A stretch of DNA of 64,000 bases from assembly GCA_033439685.1 (NCBI GenBank), contig JAUEDM010000005.1, forward strand, positions 1,240,001 through 1,304,000. Reading direction: 5' to 3'. Below the pieces are notes generated by a model that worked only from the letters and a program-made list of their open reading frames with translations, did not search any database and was not told the DNA's origin. Within the stretch, counting starts at the first letter, position 1. Every line of letters starts with the position of its first letter. Positions 21,653 to 33,069 of this stretch are shown here, in pieces. The position numbers and the translations under genes are program-made. Source of the stretch: Apodospora peruviana. Taxonomy: Eukaryota; Ascomycota; Sordariomycetes; Sordariales; Lasiosphaeriaceae.

Positions 21653-24600
21653 ATGGCCCTTCAAGGGAGAGATATAGCCCTTGCCGGTGTTGCATGTTTT
21701 ATCGCCTGGGGTTATGCCGTCAACTGGTTTCCAACCCTGCGCTGGGCAGGTTACGCCTTCATCGCCGGCATGGTCCTCACCATTGCCCTGCTCGCCGCCT
21801 TACTTCTGCTCACATCCCGCGGCTCATGGTCCCGGCAGGCCCGGAGCACCCGACGACCGAAAGGTGTTGCCTTTCTCGGCGCGGAGGCGTGGAGGACGGA
21901 GGTTTCTGCGCTCCGTCAACGACAAGCATATGTGAAGACGTCGCTATGTCCTGAATCGCCTAAGGTCGAAGCCGCGCTCGACGAGCTGCTCGGCTACATC
22001 ATCCGCGACTTCGTGCAGGTCTGGTATGCCAGCATTAGCAAGAACCCCGTGTTTACCGATGAGGTCGACAAAATCATACGATGCGCCCTCCTGAGGATCC
22101 GCAACCGGCTCGCCGAGATCGATCTCGCCGAGGTGCTGACGACGCGTCTCGTGCCCATCATGACGGCGCACTTTCACGATTTCTACGATGCCGAGCGGTC
22201 CATCAGGGGCCGCAAGCTGAACCGATCAGTCACGGAGACGGAAGAGTTGGACCTGGCAATAGCGTCGAAATACAGGGATGGCAAGCTGCATCCGGCCACG
22301 AGTCTGGCGTTCTCCGATACCAAGACGGTGCAGCAAGACTACCTGAGGAAGACCATGTCACGGGTCTTGCCTAGGGTCCTGGCGGCGAGTCTCCTAAACT
22401 CAAGGCCTGTCTCGACAATAATTCGGGAGATCACTTCGTGTGCCGTCATGTTTCCAGTCATGCAGATGTTAGCGGAGCCCGATACCTGGAATCAGTTGAT
22501 GGAGAGCTATGGACGGAGTATGCTCCAGGACCGATCGACAGTTCGGAAACTGCGGGCAGCTTTGGACCAACATGCCTCGCCAGCCCCCAAGGCCAGCAAG
22601 CCGACGAGCTTTCCTCGTCTGACGCCAGCCGATAGCGAAAGAAAGTTCGAGAAATTCGTCCGGGCGATCCGGAAAACCAATAACCTGTCGGACGCGAGAC
22701 GATTTCGGAGTGAAGTGGCTAGCCAGCTCAAGAAAGATTCGCAGCAAGAGAGTGTGGACCAGGTCTACCTGCGCCGGCTGGAGATGGGCAAAAAGCTGCT
22801 AGACCAAAAGGTCCAGCACCTAGCAGCCGGCGGCGATCGACGGGCGCTCGCCCAAGCCACGGGGTTTGCGCCGCCTTCTGCGTCGAAGCTGGAGAGTGCA
22901 TCACTTACAGACCTTCTTCGAGACCCGTCGGCCCTTTCCTATTTCATGGAGTACATGGACAGGCAGGATCTTATGCCTCTAGTCCAATTCTGGCTTGTTG
23001 TAGATGGTTTTCGCAACCCGCTGGAGGACGACGGCCCCGAGGGAGAACAATTACCATTGCAATTACCACCGTGGACGGATTCGGATCGACTAGACCTCGC
23101 GCAGATTGAGGCTGCATATCTATCCAAACCAGAACTGAAGGTTCCAGAATCGTCAAAACGAACCGTCCAGGAATTTCTCAGAGCGGGCAAAGGTGCCACG
23201 CCCGAGCAATATTACAGAGCGCGCAGGGCTATTTTGCGAGCGCAAAGTGCAGTGTTGGAAGAGATGCGCGTGAAGCACTTCAAAAACTTCAAGAAGTCGG
23301 ATCTGTTCTACAAAGCGCTTGCCTCCGAAGAGGCATCCACTATCTTGACCCTACCGATGGCGACCGTTCCGAACAGCAGTAGTTCTGGAGGACAATCTTC
23401 CTCAACGAGAGCTCAATCCCTCACGCGAGCATCGTCGTACCAACCCACAAGGCCTAGTCCGGTATCACGGTTAGCCCCGAGGTTATACGCGGGCGGCGGC
23501 GCCAGTACCCGGCGAGCAGGATCCGCGTCGGATCTTAGGGCCATGAACGTTAACGGCAGCAACAATGGCGGCATCGATTCGTTGGCTCCTGCTGCCTCGC
23601 GGCGATCTATAGACGAAGACGCTGCTGCTACGCCGCTGTTTGACGATGACGATGTTGGAGACGATGGGCTGGCCGATTCGGTGCAGAGCCTAGATCAGGA
23701 TATGGGCGGCGGCGCCCCGCCTGTCCCGGATACCCATGTTGTGCAGGCGATGGAGGAGGCGCTGAATAATATCATGGAGGATAGCCAGCCGCCGACGGCG
23801 GAGGATCTCCGACAGTCGCTTTTTGGCAACATGGGGAATGGGGATGCTAGTTCGAGCATCTTTTCGTCGCCCGAGCTGGGCTTCTTGGGTAAACGCGTTT
23901 CGATTGACGCTCCCCGCTCTGCTCGTGGCTCGGTCGATCTGCCTCGGTCGGGTAGAACGTCGCTCGATGTTGGTCGGCCTCAGCAGCCGTCCTCCTCCTC
24001 CTCTAAAGATCCCGAGAAACCCAGCTTGGCGTCCTTGGGACTTGTGAGCGCGGCATCACGGATTGGTGTCTTTGTGGATGACGATCTGTTTGGCGATGAA
24101 GAGAGGTTCCTACCGGACGAGCGCGATGACTCAGACGACGAGAGGAACGACGAGGACGTGGACGCCGTGCACGAGGCTGCGCCGGGAGACCTCGGTCTGG
24201 CGGAAGCTATCACTGTCCTGACCAACGATATCGATCGGCTGGTCGCTCAGGATGCTGTGGTGGACTCGCTCCTACGCAAGGCGGAGTTGACGAACAACAC
24301 GGCGGAACTGAGGATTCTACGTAAGTCCAAGGCTAGTTTGGGAAGGGAGATCCGGCGCAAAGAGCTGCAGAGGCAACAATATGTCATCCAGGAGAGCGAT
24401 AACAGTCTGTACGGGCGGTCTACGATCAAGATTAAAGGTATCCAGGTTGGGAAGGAGGAGGACGGGAAAGAGTACGCTATTTATGCGATCGAGGTGTCGA
24501 GGAACGCGGGGGAGAAGATGCCTGCCGCGACGTGGGTTATTCAGAGGCGCTACAGTGAATTTTTGGATTTACATCAGAAGTTGAGGTCGAGATATCCGTC

Positions 24601-25486
24601 GGTCCGGAACCTGGACTTTCCGAGGAGGCGCATGGTGATGAAGTTGCAGAGCGATTTCTTGCAGAAGCGACGGGTTGCGCTGGAGAAGTATCTGAGCGAG
24701 CTGTTGCTGCTGCCCGATGTTTGCCGGAGTCGGGATCTGAGAGCTTTTCTTTCGCAAAGTGTTATTGGTGGACAACAGGGAGGAAGTGGTAACCAGGATC
24801 CGCTGGACCGCGAGGACAAGAAGGACATGATCACGCGGCTGTACGATTCGGTCGCGGACGGGATGGAGGATATACTGGGGAGCATCCCGGTGCTGGACCA
24901 GCTGAGCCTGGCAGGTCAGAATCTGATTGCCGCGGCTACGAGCCAGCTCAACACGATGCCGATGCCGTTGACTGTGGACGAGGATGCAGCAGGGAACGGC
25001 TTGAGCGTGGCGGAGGCCGAGGCGGAGCTGAAGGCGTTTGACAGTACTGCCAATAGCAATAAGCCTGGGGAGCAGCTGGTGGGGGGGGAACCGTTTGTGA
25101 AGCCGATTTGCGATATCTTTCTGGAGGTATTTGAGCTGAACAGGGGGAATAATTGGTTGAGGGGACGGGCGGTTGTGGTGGTGTTGCATCAGCTGCTGGG
25201 CGGGACGATCGAGCGGAAGCTGAGGGACAATGTCCGAATGCTGGTGCAGGAGGATGCCCTGCTGAAGCATATCGGGCTGTTGAGGGACGCCATGTGGCCT
25301 TCTGGCCAGCAGCAGCGAAACCGGGTGCCGAGGACGGCGGCGCAGAAGGCGAAGACGAGGACGGAGGCGAGCTTGATGCTGGCTACGCTGGTGCCGGATT
25401 TGGCTGGGAGTGTGGTTGGACGGCTGAATGCGCAGGCTGCAAGCAGGAGGATTTTTGCGACTTTGAATAATTCGCGGTTGAAGTAG
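21653..25486 (+). CDS. PXA-RGS-PX sorting nexin (Mdm1/SNX13/SNX14 type)
   Basis: Single-exon, 1277 residues. Two hydrophobic segments at about residues 6-27 and 31-55 anchor the N-terminus. A PXA domain follows at about 98-290. An RGS-like domain begins near 415 (DLLRDPSALSYFMEYMDRQ) and runs to about 560. A long Ser-rich, acidic linker leads to a PX domain at about 913-1035, with RRYSEFLDLHQKLRSRYP and DFPRRR. A Nexin_C domain lies at about 1148-1215 (LNRGNNWLRGRAVVVVLHQLL). This order is that of Mdm1/SNX13, ER-anchored proteins that tether the ER to vacuole/lysosome and lipid droplets. The PX Arg-Arg-Tyr motif suggests phosphoinositide binding. A role at ER-vacuole contacts is inferred from family. 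Confidence 0.93.
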   Translation: MALQGRDIALAGVACFIAWGYAVNWFPTLRWAGYAFIAGMVLTIALLAALLLLTSRGSWSRQARSTRRPKGVAFLGAEAWRTEVSALRQRQAYVKTSLCPESPKVEAALDELLGYIIRDFVQVWYASISKNPVFTDEVDKIIRCALLRIRNRLAEIDLAEVLTTRLVPIMTAHFHDFYDAERSIRGRKLNRSVTETEELDLAIASKYRDGKLHPATSLAFSDTKTVQQDYLRKTMSRVLPRVLAASLLNSRPVSTIIREITSCAVMFPVMQMLAEPDTWNQLMESYGRSMLQDRSTVRKLRAALDQHASPAPKASKPTSFPRLTPADSERKFEKFVRAIRKTNNLSDARRFRSEVASQLKKDSQQESVDQVYLRRLEMGKKLLDQKVQHLAAGGDRRALAQATGFAPPSASKLESASLTDLLRDPSALSYFMEYMDRQDLMPLVQFWLVVDGFRNPLEDDGPEGEQLPLQLPPWTDSDRLDLAQIEAAYLSKPELKVPESSKRTVQEFLRAGKGATPEQYYRARRAILRAQSAVLEEMRVKHFKNFKKSDLFYKALASEEASTILTLPMATVPNSSSSGGQSSSTRAQSLTRASSYQPTRPSPVSRLAPRLYAGGGASTRRAGSASDLRAMNVNGSNNGGIDSLAPAASRRSIDEDAAATPLFDDDDVGDDGLADSVQSLDQDMGGGAPPVPDTHVVQAMEEALNNIMEDSQPPTAEDLRQSLFGNMGNGDASSSIFSSPELGFLGKRVSIDAPRSARGSVDLPRSGRTSLDVGRPQQPSSSSSKDPEKPSLASLGLVSAASRIGVFVDDDLFGDEERFLPDERDDSDDERNDEDVDAVHEAAPGDLGLAEAITVLTNDIDRLVAQDAVVDSLLRKAELTNNTAELRILRKSKASLGREIRRKELQRQQYVIQESDNSLYGRSTIKIKGIQVGKEEDGKEYAIYAIEVSRNAGEKMPAATWVIQRRYSEFLDLHQKLRSRYPSVRNLDFPRRRMVMKLQSDFLQKRRVALEKYLSELLLLPDVCRSRDLRAFLSQSVIGGQQGGSGNQDPLDREDKKDMITRLYDSVADGMEDILGSIPVLDQLSLAGQNLIAAATSQLNTMPMPLTVDEDAAGNGLSVAEAEAELKAFDSTANSNKPGEQLVGGEPFVKPICDIFLEVFELNRGNNWLRGRAVVVVLHQLLGGTIERKLRDNVRMLVQEDALLKHIGLLRDAMWPSGQQQRNRVPRTAAQKAKTRTEASLMLATLVPDLAGSVVGRLNAQAASRRIFATLNNSRLK

Positions 25487-27205
25487 GTTCTCTCTCTGAA
25501 TTTGTGATTTTCTTGAGTGTGTGTATATAGGGTTGTTGTTGGCTGACATATTTAATAGTGCCCATCTTGCGTTTACGTTCTTGGACGAGGTTATCGATAT
25601 CCTGTTTGGCGAGGAGTGAGCGAGTGAGGGCAATGTCCTAAAATGGATGATGCCCGGTATGAGTAGGTCTACTAGGTCGAAAGTTAGTTGGACGGTCTAT
25701 TGTTGTCTGGGTTGCATAGCACTTGGCGTTGTCGTTGTTTTCCTTGGTTTTTTCTTAAACACATATTATTCCTTTGGTCTATTTGAATCATTACCTATAC
25801 TCTGTTGAAGGAAAGAACCTGTCAGTCAGATTTCATACTCATCGTGTTATCACCAAGAGTGATGTCCGGAATGGCTGGCATCATGATGGGACGACCTATG
25901 GTAGGTATTCATAGGTACATACATAGGTAGGAGTGCGTGTAGAGTAAGGTAGGCAGTGTTGCATCGGTATAATGTATCCGGCTACCCACTGCAACCACCC
26001 CTTCTTGGCCGCCGCGCCTACCGGTAGGAAAAAATAAACTGATCTGTGAATGTGTAGGTATGCAGACCGGATGCATATCCCGCTTCTGCATTTTGCTACA
26101 TAATTCTGCATCTGCAGGGCGATGAATAAGGAAGAGAAGACTAGTGAAGTGGGGGTTTGGAGGATCGAAAGATGTACCTGTATGGATAGCAAAGCTCCCC
26201 ATAGTGGAACTGGTGGTGGAATGTGCCCGACAGTTCGGGGATGAGGTCGTTGGAAGAGGAGTGAGATGTTGCCCTCACGCCATGAACTCGGATTATTTGG
26301 ACAAGGCTTTACTGTACTGATTATGCCTGGGACGATGGGCTCTTTGGGTTCCAACGAATCGATCCCCGACAGATTATACTTCTGATAATTAGGTCCTGCC
26401 TTCGTACTCGTGGAGTTGTATTACGGACCCGTACGGATGTGCTGGAGATTGGTGAGGTTGAAGCTCGTAGGTTATTATTTCATGATGATCGGCATCCACA
26501 ACAATCAGAAAGTCTGTCGGTTGTCATCTCATTCTCACGGAGTGACACGTGCTGTGGGTTGCGACGAAACGGCAATTCCCCAGCGCCACTCTTTTCCTGA
26601 GGCGGCGGCGAGTGGTACATTGGTGTGGACCAGGGCTGTCAAGAGTCGTTTGATCATGGATGAGCAAAGCTTTGGCACGGGATTCGAGCTCGTGATTGGC
26701 TGCACACACTCATCAGAGCTTAGTTCACTGGCTCGCTACACTAGTAAAGTGGGCCGGCCGCTGTCGTTCTTCCTCTCACCCCAGCCGCTAACCGAATTTT
26801 CCTACTTTTCAACTTCCATCACCGCCAGCCACCCCTCCCTTCCGCCTTCTGCCTTCCTGTCCCCGTTCATCGCACCGCTAAGACACGACTCACGACAGCT
26901 GGAGCTTTGATTGTCTCTCTACACATTTCGCGACGGATATCCGTATCTTAACGGCCTTTTTTGATCACAAATTCCGATACGCGCTTCTGCCATCGACGCC
27001 CCTTCTACTAACATCTTCTGCCTTGCAGGCACAGGCTATTATCTGAGTTTCAGGTTAGCCCACACGAGGCTCCAGGTCTTCCCCAGGTTCCGGTGGAATT
27101 GGCAGCTTGTGAGCTTGCCTCAACAACCCCCCACCCCGGCCGTAGCCGTCGCCCTCTCCACGGGTTCTTCCTCTCGCGCGGACCATTTGACATCGTCGCC
27201 ATTTG
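25487..27205. other. Long spacer with the SR-protein leader
   Basis: About 1.7 kb without a supported gene. TAGGTA-type motifs cluster at 25900-25930. A plus-strand 166-codon frame at 26410-26910 has no domain. CTACTAAC at 27005-27012, followed by a C/T-rich tract and TTGCAG ending at 27028, looks like an intron branch site and acceptor. The SR-protein transcript therefore probably has a 5' UTR intron whose donor I cannot fix. Confidence 0.45.
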
Positions 27206-28945
27206 ATGAACAGCTCTGACACGATGACCGAGGTATCGTCTACGCGTCTTTACCTGGGCAATCTGCCCCGGAATGGTAAGTCGCGAGCACACCCGCACTC
27301 CGCGCAACTCCGGGGGGGGCTTCAAGAACTCGCTCCCCTTGCCCAAACATGCTAACTCCCTGCTGCAGCGACCAAAGCCGATGTGGAGGCCCATTTCGCA
27401 AAACATGGAACTGGCGAGATTACTGAGATTAAGCTGATGAATGGCTTCGGCTTCATCGAATACAAGGACGCCATGGATGCCAGGGACGTTGTGCCTGGTA
27501 AGCTGCTCTTCCCTACCATGAACCTGCTCTTGCACTTAGCTAACCGGTCATTCATCTACAGCTTTCCGTACGTTATGGACTCCCAAAGGACCTTTCCAAT
27601 CGCATCGCTCAAAATCCGTTCCTGGCTAACGACCTGCTCTCTCAAGATGGATCCGACTTCATGGGTGAGCGCCTGACAGTTCAATTTGCCCGCGGAACCC
27701 GCAATCGTGAAGGAGGCGCCTTCAACAACGAGCGCAACAGCGCTCCCCGGCCTCGGCGTACACCACACCGAATGCAAATTACTGGACTTCCCAATGATAC
27801 CAGCTGGCAGGTCTGTTACCCTTCCACTTCCTTCTCCGGGGATTGCCATCGATGTTCCCCAGGCTTCCTTTTTGGTAACAGGCCGCACCTTTCCCTAGCC
27901 CGAGATGGATAGCCGCCGTCTCAGGGTTTTGGTCGCCCTGCCAGGAATTCATTCCTACTTTGCCACAAATCTATGTTGATGGGGCCTGTCTTCTTCTTGC
28001 TTGGCGCCATCCAAATGACCGAGCTCCCTGAATGTATCTTCGGCTCCATCCAATATCCCCGTTCCGTTCTTTGCCCGGTTTTTCTTGGTATCTTGAGCGA
28101 GTTTATGGAGGAATCCAAGGCCGGATTACAGCCTTCTGGCACGCTTGGTTTACTGGACTTGGAAACTGGTTCTCTCGCAAGGGATAATAGCGCCATTATC
28201 AGACCTGGACTTCTTCGACTTACATCGATTCTGGATTTAGGACCTGAAAGACTTTGCCCGACAGTCCGGCCTTGACGTTGTCTACAGCGAGACTGGCCGT
28301 AATGGAAACGGTGAAGGGTAAGTTCCCAATCCATTGCGGTTGATGTCCGATTCTAATTTCACATTGCAGATTTGTCGAGTTTGAGACTGCAGGCGACCTG
28401 AGAACTGCAGTCGAGAAATTGGACAACCGCGAGTTCAAAGGCCAGCGCGTGGTTTGCGTTGCCAACGTAAGGCGTACCCGAGATTCACGCACGTCGACGG
28501 CACTGACTAAATAAACCAGACCCAGCCGGACATTCCCAGAGGTGACCGTGCTCGTTCACGCTCTCCACGTCGACCCCATATGCCTCCGGTTGATGACTAT
28601 GATCGACGCGGGCCTCCTCGCGCCTGGAGCCCTCGCCGGGGTGAAGGTTATAGAGAAGCATACCGTGACCGATCTCCACCTCCGCGACGAGACTACTACG
28701 AGGACCGAAGAGGCGGATACAGGTCACCGCCACGACGCGTCCCGGCTGATGATTACGTGGCTCCTCGAGGTGGACGTTATGATGACCCCTACCGTCCCCC
28801 CCGTGACTACCCTCCTGATCCATATATGAATGGACGAGCCCCGTATGACCGCCGTCCTCCTCCGCCAGACTTCCCTCCTCGTGACGGCGGATATCCGAGA
28901 CCAGACTACCCCCAACCGCGCGACTGGGACCGTACCCGCTACTAG
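27206..28945 (+). CDS. SR-type RNA-binding protein with two RRMs (Srp2-like)
   Basis: Best model: exons 27206-27275, 27369-27497, 27562-27567, 27647-27810, 28241-28317, 28370-28466 and 28520-28945, all in phase, 322 residues. RRM1 is STRLYLGNLPRN...GFGFIEYKDAMDARDVVP, continued through the 6-nt exon as AFHGSDFMGERLTVQFARG. RRM2 runs from RMQITGLPNDTSWQ to FVEFETAGDLRTAVEKLDN. The C-terminus is rich in Arg, Tyr, Pro, Asp and Ser (RSRSPR-like, then DRRGGYRSPPRR and YDDPYRPPRD), as in shuttling SR proteins such as fission yeast Srp2. It should act in pre-mRNA splicing and mRNA export in the nucleus. An in-frame stop at 27188-27190 makes 27206 the first possible ATG. The fourth intron (27811-28240, donor GTCTGT) is unusually long. 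Confidence 0.88.
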
Positions 28946-30227
28946 GAGGAAAGCAGCCTGCGAGATGGTGCTGGGGATCAGTCTCTTTCGAATCGCGATG
29001 CTGCTTAGGTACGACAGGAGCGCAATAGAGATTACCTGCCCACGCCTAATACTTCGAGTCCGTCTTTGCGGGATCCTACAAACCGGATCCTACAAATCCC
29101 TCAGCTGATTCTCCACAGCCGTCACGCCATCGTCAGGTTCTGTGCGGTATGAATCAGTCAGTACACCGCCACGATCTCTTAATGCGCCCAGAGCGGCGGC
29201 GACTCCTCGCCGGCCTGTCCGGTGGTCAAGTCAATAAGCATTCAAGGTGCTATTCGAGCCTTTTGTCGGGTTTGCGAAGATGGTTTGTGATGATAAAGAT
29301 GTTCCTTCTTTCCTAGTCATGGTAGCTACGTATGGTGATCTTCCAGAATCTATGTTCTCGTCTGTTGGCCTTGGGGTTCGGATGTTGGGTTAGGGCACTG
29401 CACCCATATGATCGGCGACGCAAACTGGCTATCTTCTTTTCCTTTCCTCAACTTCCCCGAAATCGAGTTTTCTTTAACTAGGAAAACAGCGATGGATTAT
29501 TGAACGTGTTTGCCAAAAAGGGAGAATGAGTTGCTAATGTTGGGGTCCAAGGTGTTTCATTAGTTTGTATCGTTTCCCTACTCCGTATCGGTACAACATG
29601 TAAGCGTAATGACTATTTCGGTTCCTCTTTTGTCTAGTGCTTCCTCAATTGTCCCTGGTCGGTTGTTAGTGTTCCAGGCAGGGAAGTGATGGTGTTAGTT
29701 TGGTGGTAGGTACGGATTCGAATTGTGAATTGCTTAACATGCTATGAGAAAGAATCGCCCTGCACTACAATTTGTGTCCATGCCAGAAACTTAATCACAG
29801 CCCCTATTGTGAGAAATTAACTATCTTTTCACCTCGAATCAAGGTGAATGTTTGCAGGCTCAACTTTCAGTTCAATGGCCAACCCTCGAGTCGTACAGGC
29901 TCGAATCAGTGCGGCGGCACCTTACTCACTGTGGGGGGTCGGATTAAGCTTTATGGGGTCTTGGTGTGTTCTCCACTGTAGATGCATACAGGCGGAGTAT
30001 CTAACACCCAATCAGAATGCCAGACAAGCGGTCCGCTTTATCGAGTTCTCCATTGAAATTTTCCTGTCGTTATCGCTATGAATTGTTTCCCCTCCACCAT
30101 ACCAACCCATCAGTGCAGAGAGAAAGAAACGGTTTGGGATTCCCTACTTCCGAATAAATTCAACACGTTTTCGTCGCCCAACCGATAGCTTCCTCTCCGT
30201 TAAAGAACGACTTATTTCCATAATCCG
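28946..30227. other. 3' UTR and spacer before DBP9
   Basis: No supported gene in about 1.3 kb. GGATCCTACAAA occurs twice near 29071-29096. The remainder is AT-richer and frames are short. It probably includes a long 3' UTR of the SR-protein gene and the DBP9 promoter. Confidence 0.45.
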
Positions 30228-30587
30228 ATGGCGCTCAAGCGCAAGTTGGACCAGAACGACGAGCCGTCGCCTTCGATAGCGGCAACGGAAGCCGGCGGCC
30301 AAATAGCAACACCGGATAGCAGCAAGCCAGAGAGGGAGCAAAAACGACCAGCAGAACCATCGTTTTCAGAGCTTGGTCTGGACCCACGACTGGTCCAGGC
30401 TGTGGCGAAGCAGAGCTTCGAAAAGCCAACACTTGTGCAGCGCAAGGCGATTCCGCTTGCCCTCGACGGCCAGGATGTGCTTTGCAAGGCAAAGACGGGG
30501 TCCGGGAAGACGGCAGCCTATGTCCTCCCTGCGCTCTCTACTATTCTAAAGCGGAAAGCTGTACGTTTGGTTCTTTGTGTGATAGCA

Positions 30588-30644
<57 letters not shown>

Positions 30645-32313
30645 CCTGTTGCATTGAAGCCTAGCTAACTAACTGAGCCTTGAAACACCAGACCAACCCT
30701 ACACCATTCACCGCCGCACTCGTCCTAGTCCCGACGCGCGAGCTTGCCGACCAGGTTTACAAAACCATCGAGCAGTTTTCCGCCTTCTGCACCAAAGATA
30801 TCCAGGTCGCCAAGTTGACGGAAAACGTGTCGGACGCGGTTCTCCGGTCGCTGCTGGCAAACGTGCCCGATATTGTCGTGGCTACGCCGGCCAGAGCTTG
30901 GCACAGCGTCAACTCGTCGGCCCTCTCGCTCGACAAGCTGCAGCACCTGATTCTGGACGAGGCGGATCTGGTTCTGTCGTACGGCTACGATGAGGACATG
31001 GAGAACATTTCGCGGTCGCTGCCCAAGGGGGTGCAGACGATCATGATGAGCGCGACGCTTTCGGCCGAACTGGAAACGCTCAAGGGGATCCTCTGTCGCA
31101 ACCCGACTTTGCTGGATCTGAAGGAGGAGTTGGGGCCCGAGGACGAGAAGCTCACGCAGTTCTACGTGAAATGCGCCGAGGACGACAAGTGGTTAATTTC
31201 TTATCTGATCTTCAAGCTGCAGCTTGTCAAAGGGCCGTCTCTCATTTTCGTGGCCGACATCGACCGGGCGTACCGACTCAAGCTCTTCTTTGAGCAGTTC
31301 AGCATCCGGAGCTGTATCTTGAACTCGGAGCTGCCTATCAACACACGGATCAAGGTGGTTGAGGAATTCAACAGGGGTATTTATGATATCATTATCGCGT
31401 CTGACGAGAAGAGTGAGGTGTTTATGGACGAGAAGGCAGGTGCCGCCGCCGCTGAGCAAGAGGAGTCGAAAGAGGATGCGAAATCTTCGAGAAAGGGGGA
31501 GAACGCGGATGCGGAAAAGGAGCCTGCACAACCGAAGAAGAAGAGGAAGACACACAAGAAAGACGAAGAGTACGGTGTGTCCCGAGGAATCGATTTCAAG
31601 AACGTCGCGGCGGTCATAAACTTTGATCTACCGACGTCTTCTTCGTCGTATATTCACCGGATAGGACGTACGGCGAGAGCCGGTCGGACCGGTATCGCTC
31701 TCTCGTTTGTCATCCCGAAGGAGCTGTTTGGAAAACACAAGCCAACTACGCTGAAGTCTGCCGAAAGCGACGAAAAGGTACTGGCCAAGATCATCAGGCA
31801 ACAGGCAAAGCAGGGCAGGACGGTCGAGCCGTATAATCTGAACAAGAGCCAGATGGAGGCGTTCAGGTACAGAATGAATGACGCGCTGCGGGCGGTTACG
31901 AAGGTGGCTATTCGTGAGGCGCGGACGAAAGAGCTTAGGCAGGAGCTGCTTAGGAGTGAGACGCTCAAGCGGTATGTCTTCTTCTATTTGTATAGCTGTG
32001 AAACAATGACTAATTTCCGTACAAAAGGTATTTCGAGGAAAACCCTGCCGAACTCGCTCATCTGAGACATGACGGCGAACTGGGCAGAGCGGCGAGGCAG
32101 CAGCCGCATCTGAAGCACGTGCCGGACTATCTGCTACCCAAGGAGGGAAAGAATGCACTCACTTCGAACGATATCGGGTTCGTGCCGTTCCGGAAGGTGG
32201 ACGGTAAGCAGCGGGGGCATAAGCATAAGGGCAAACGCGGAGGATTTACGCCTGCCGGTGGGAGGAAACGGGATCCCTTGAAGACATTCAGGGTTAGGCG
32301 GAAGACGAAGTGA
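30228..32313 (+). CDS. DBP9: ATP-dependent RNA helicase Dbp9 (DEAD-box)
   Basis: Nucleolar helicase for 60S ribosome assembly (27S pre-rRNA processing). Exons 30228-30560, 30692-31971 and 32028-32313 join in phase, 632 residues. The Q motif region SFSELGLDPRLVQAVA is followed by motif I AKTGSGKT, Ia PTRELADQ, motif II DEAD, motif III SAT, and motif VI HRIGRTARAGRTG. Between the two ends of the helicase C domain lies the charged Ala/Glu/Lys insertion (after SEVFMDEK) typical of Dbp9. The Lys/Arg-rich C-terminus ends in KTFRVRRKTK. Intron 1 contains a CA/GA microsatellite directly upstream of a duplicated CTAACT branch-like site. Confidence 0.94.
30586..30641 (+). repeat. Compound microsatellite (CA)10(GA)18
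   Basis: Ten CA units at 30586-30605 run directly into eighteen GA units at 30606-30641, all inside intron 1 of the DBP9 gene (30561-30691). It occupies 56 of 131 intron bases. Confidence 0.95.
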
Positions 32314-32741
32314 TTTTGTTTGTTTTGAGGGGACAGGGGAACTGCCTAGTGGTAGTGGATGGATGGGTGGTCTTTGCCTTGCACTATAGACAGTTGAGAA
32401 TAGCGTGTTGATAAATGGAGAGACGGTTTCTATGTTGTTGAGTCTATTGGGTTAAAATCCGTACTACAAATCTGCGAAGCGCATGCCACCCAAGTCATTT
32501 CAATGTTTGGATGAACTGTAGTAGATGGTCTTGGATAGGTTCCCTTTGAGGCGTTCCTAAGCTACGGTCTTGGTTGCTAGAGATCCTCACTGATTATAAT
32601 TTGTTTCTACAACATACAGAACCCCCCTCTGCTCAAGACCAACCACAACATGCTGCCTCTACCCCCTTCTCTGAAAACTCATTCATCACGATAATGCGTT
32701 AAAGCATCTTATCTCCTTCCCTATCGAGCACGAATAGTTCC
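32314..32741. other. 3' flank of DBP9
   Basis: AT-rich spacer of 428 bases. No coding or RNA signal seen. Confidence 0.45.
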
Positions 32742-33062
32742 ATGTCTGGCACGCCCGGTTCACCTAGGCCTTTCTTACCTCAATCAGAGGCAGAATCCTA
32801 CCCTCTCTACATTCAGGAGTCAAATCATCCAAAAGAATTCATCAGCAGACTAAGATCCATGGCAGAAGAAACTGATGTGTACCACAATGAATATATGGTA
32901 TGTAGTAGTTTTTATATCAACCGACAAAGCCCATGTGTGCGGCGTCTCGGTGAATGCAACAAGTAATGTCTTCTACAGCACTAGCCAAAAGTTAAGATGC
33001 AGACACCACCAGTCCATAGTAAACACTCCCTTTTCATCAGCCGTCCAAGTTCCCAAAGGTAA
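32742..33062 (+). CDS. Possible small spliced gene, unknown
   Basis: The 52-codon first exon 32742-32897 (MSGTPGSPRPFLPQSEAES onward) ends at a good donor, GTATGT. A possible acceptor at 32984 (CACTAG) opens a frame PKVKMQTPPVHSKHS that stops at 33060-33062, giving about 77 residues. The alternative acceptor at 32978 stops at once. The first exon looks protein-like (Pro/Ser/Glu-rich with EFISRLRSMAEETD), but I do not recognise it and the second exon is uncertain. Its end faces the minus-strand gene at 33070. Confidence 0.3.
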
Positions 33063-33069
33063 GGAGGAA

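Noticed and set aside
26410..26910. 166-codon plus-strand frame upstream of the SR-protein gene
   Set aside because: No domain, and it lies in what looks like the promoter and leader of the downstream gene.
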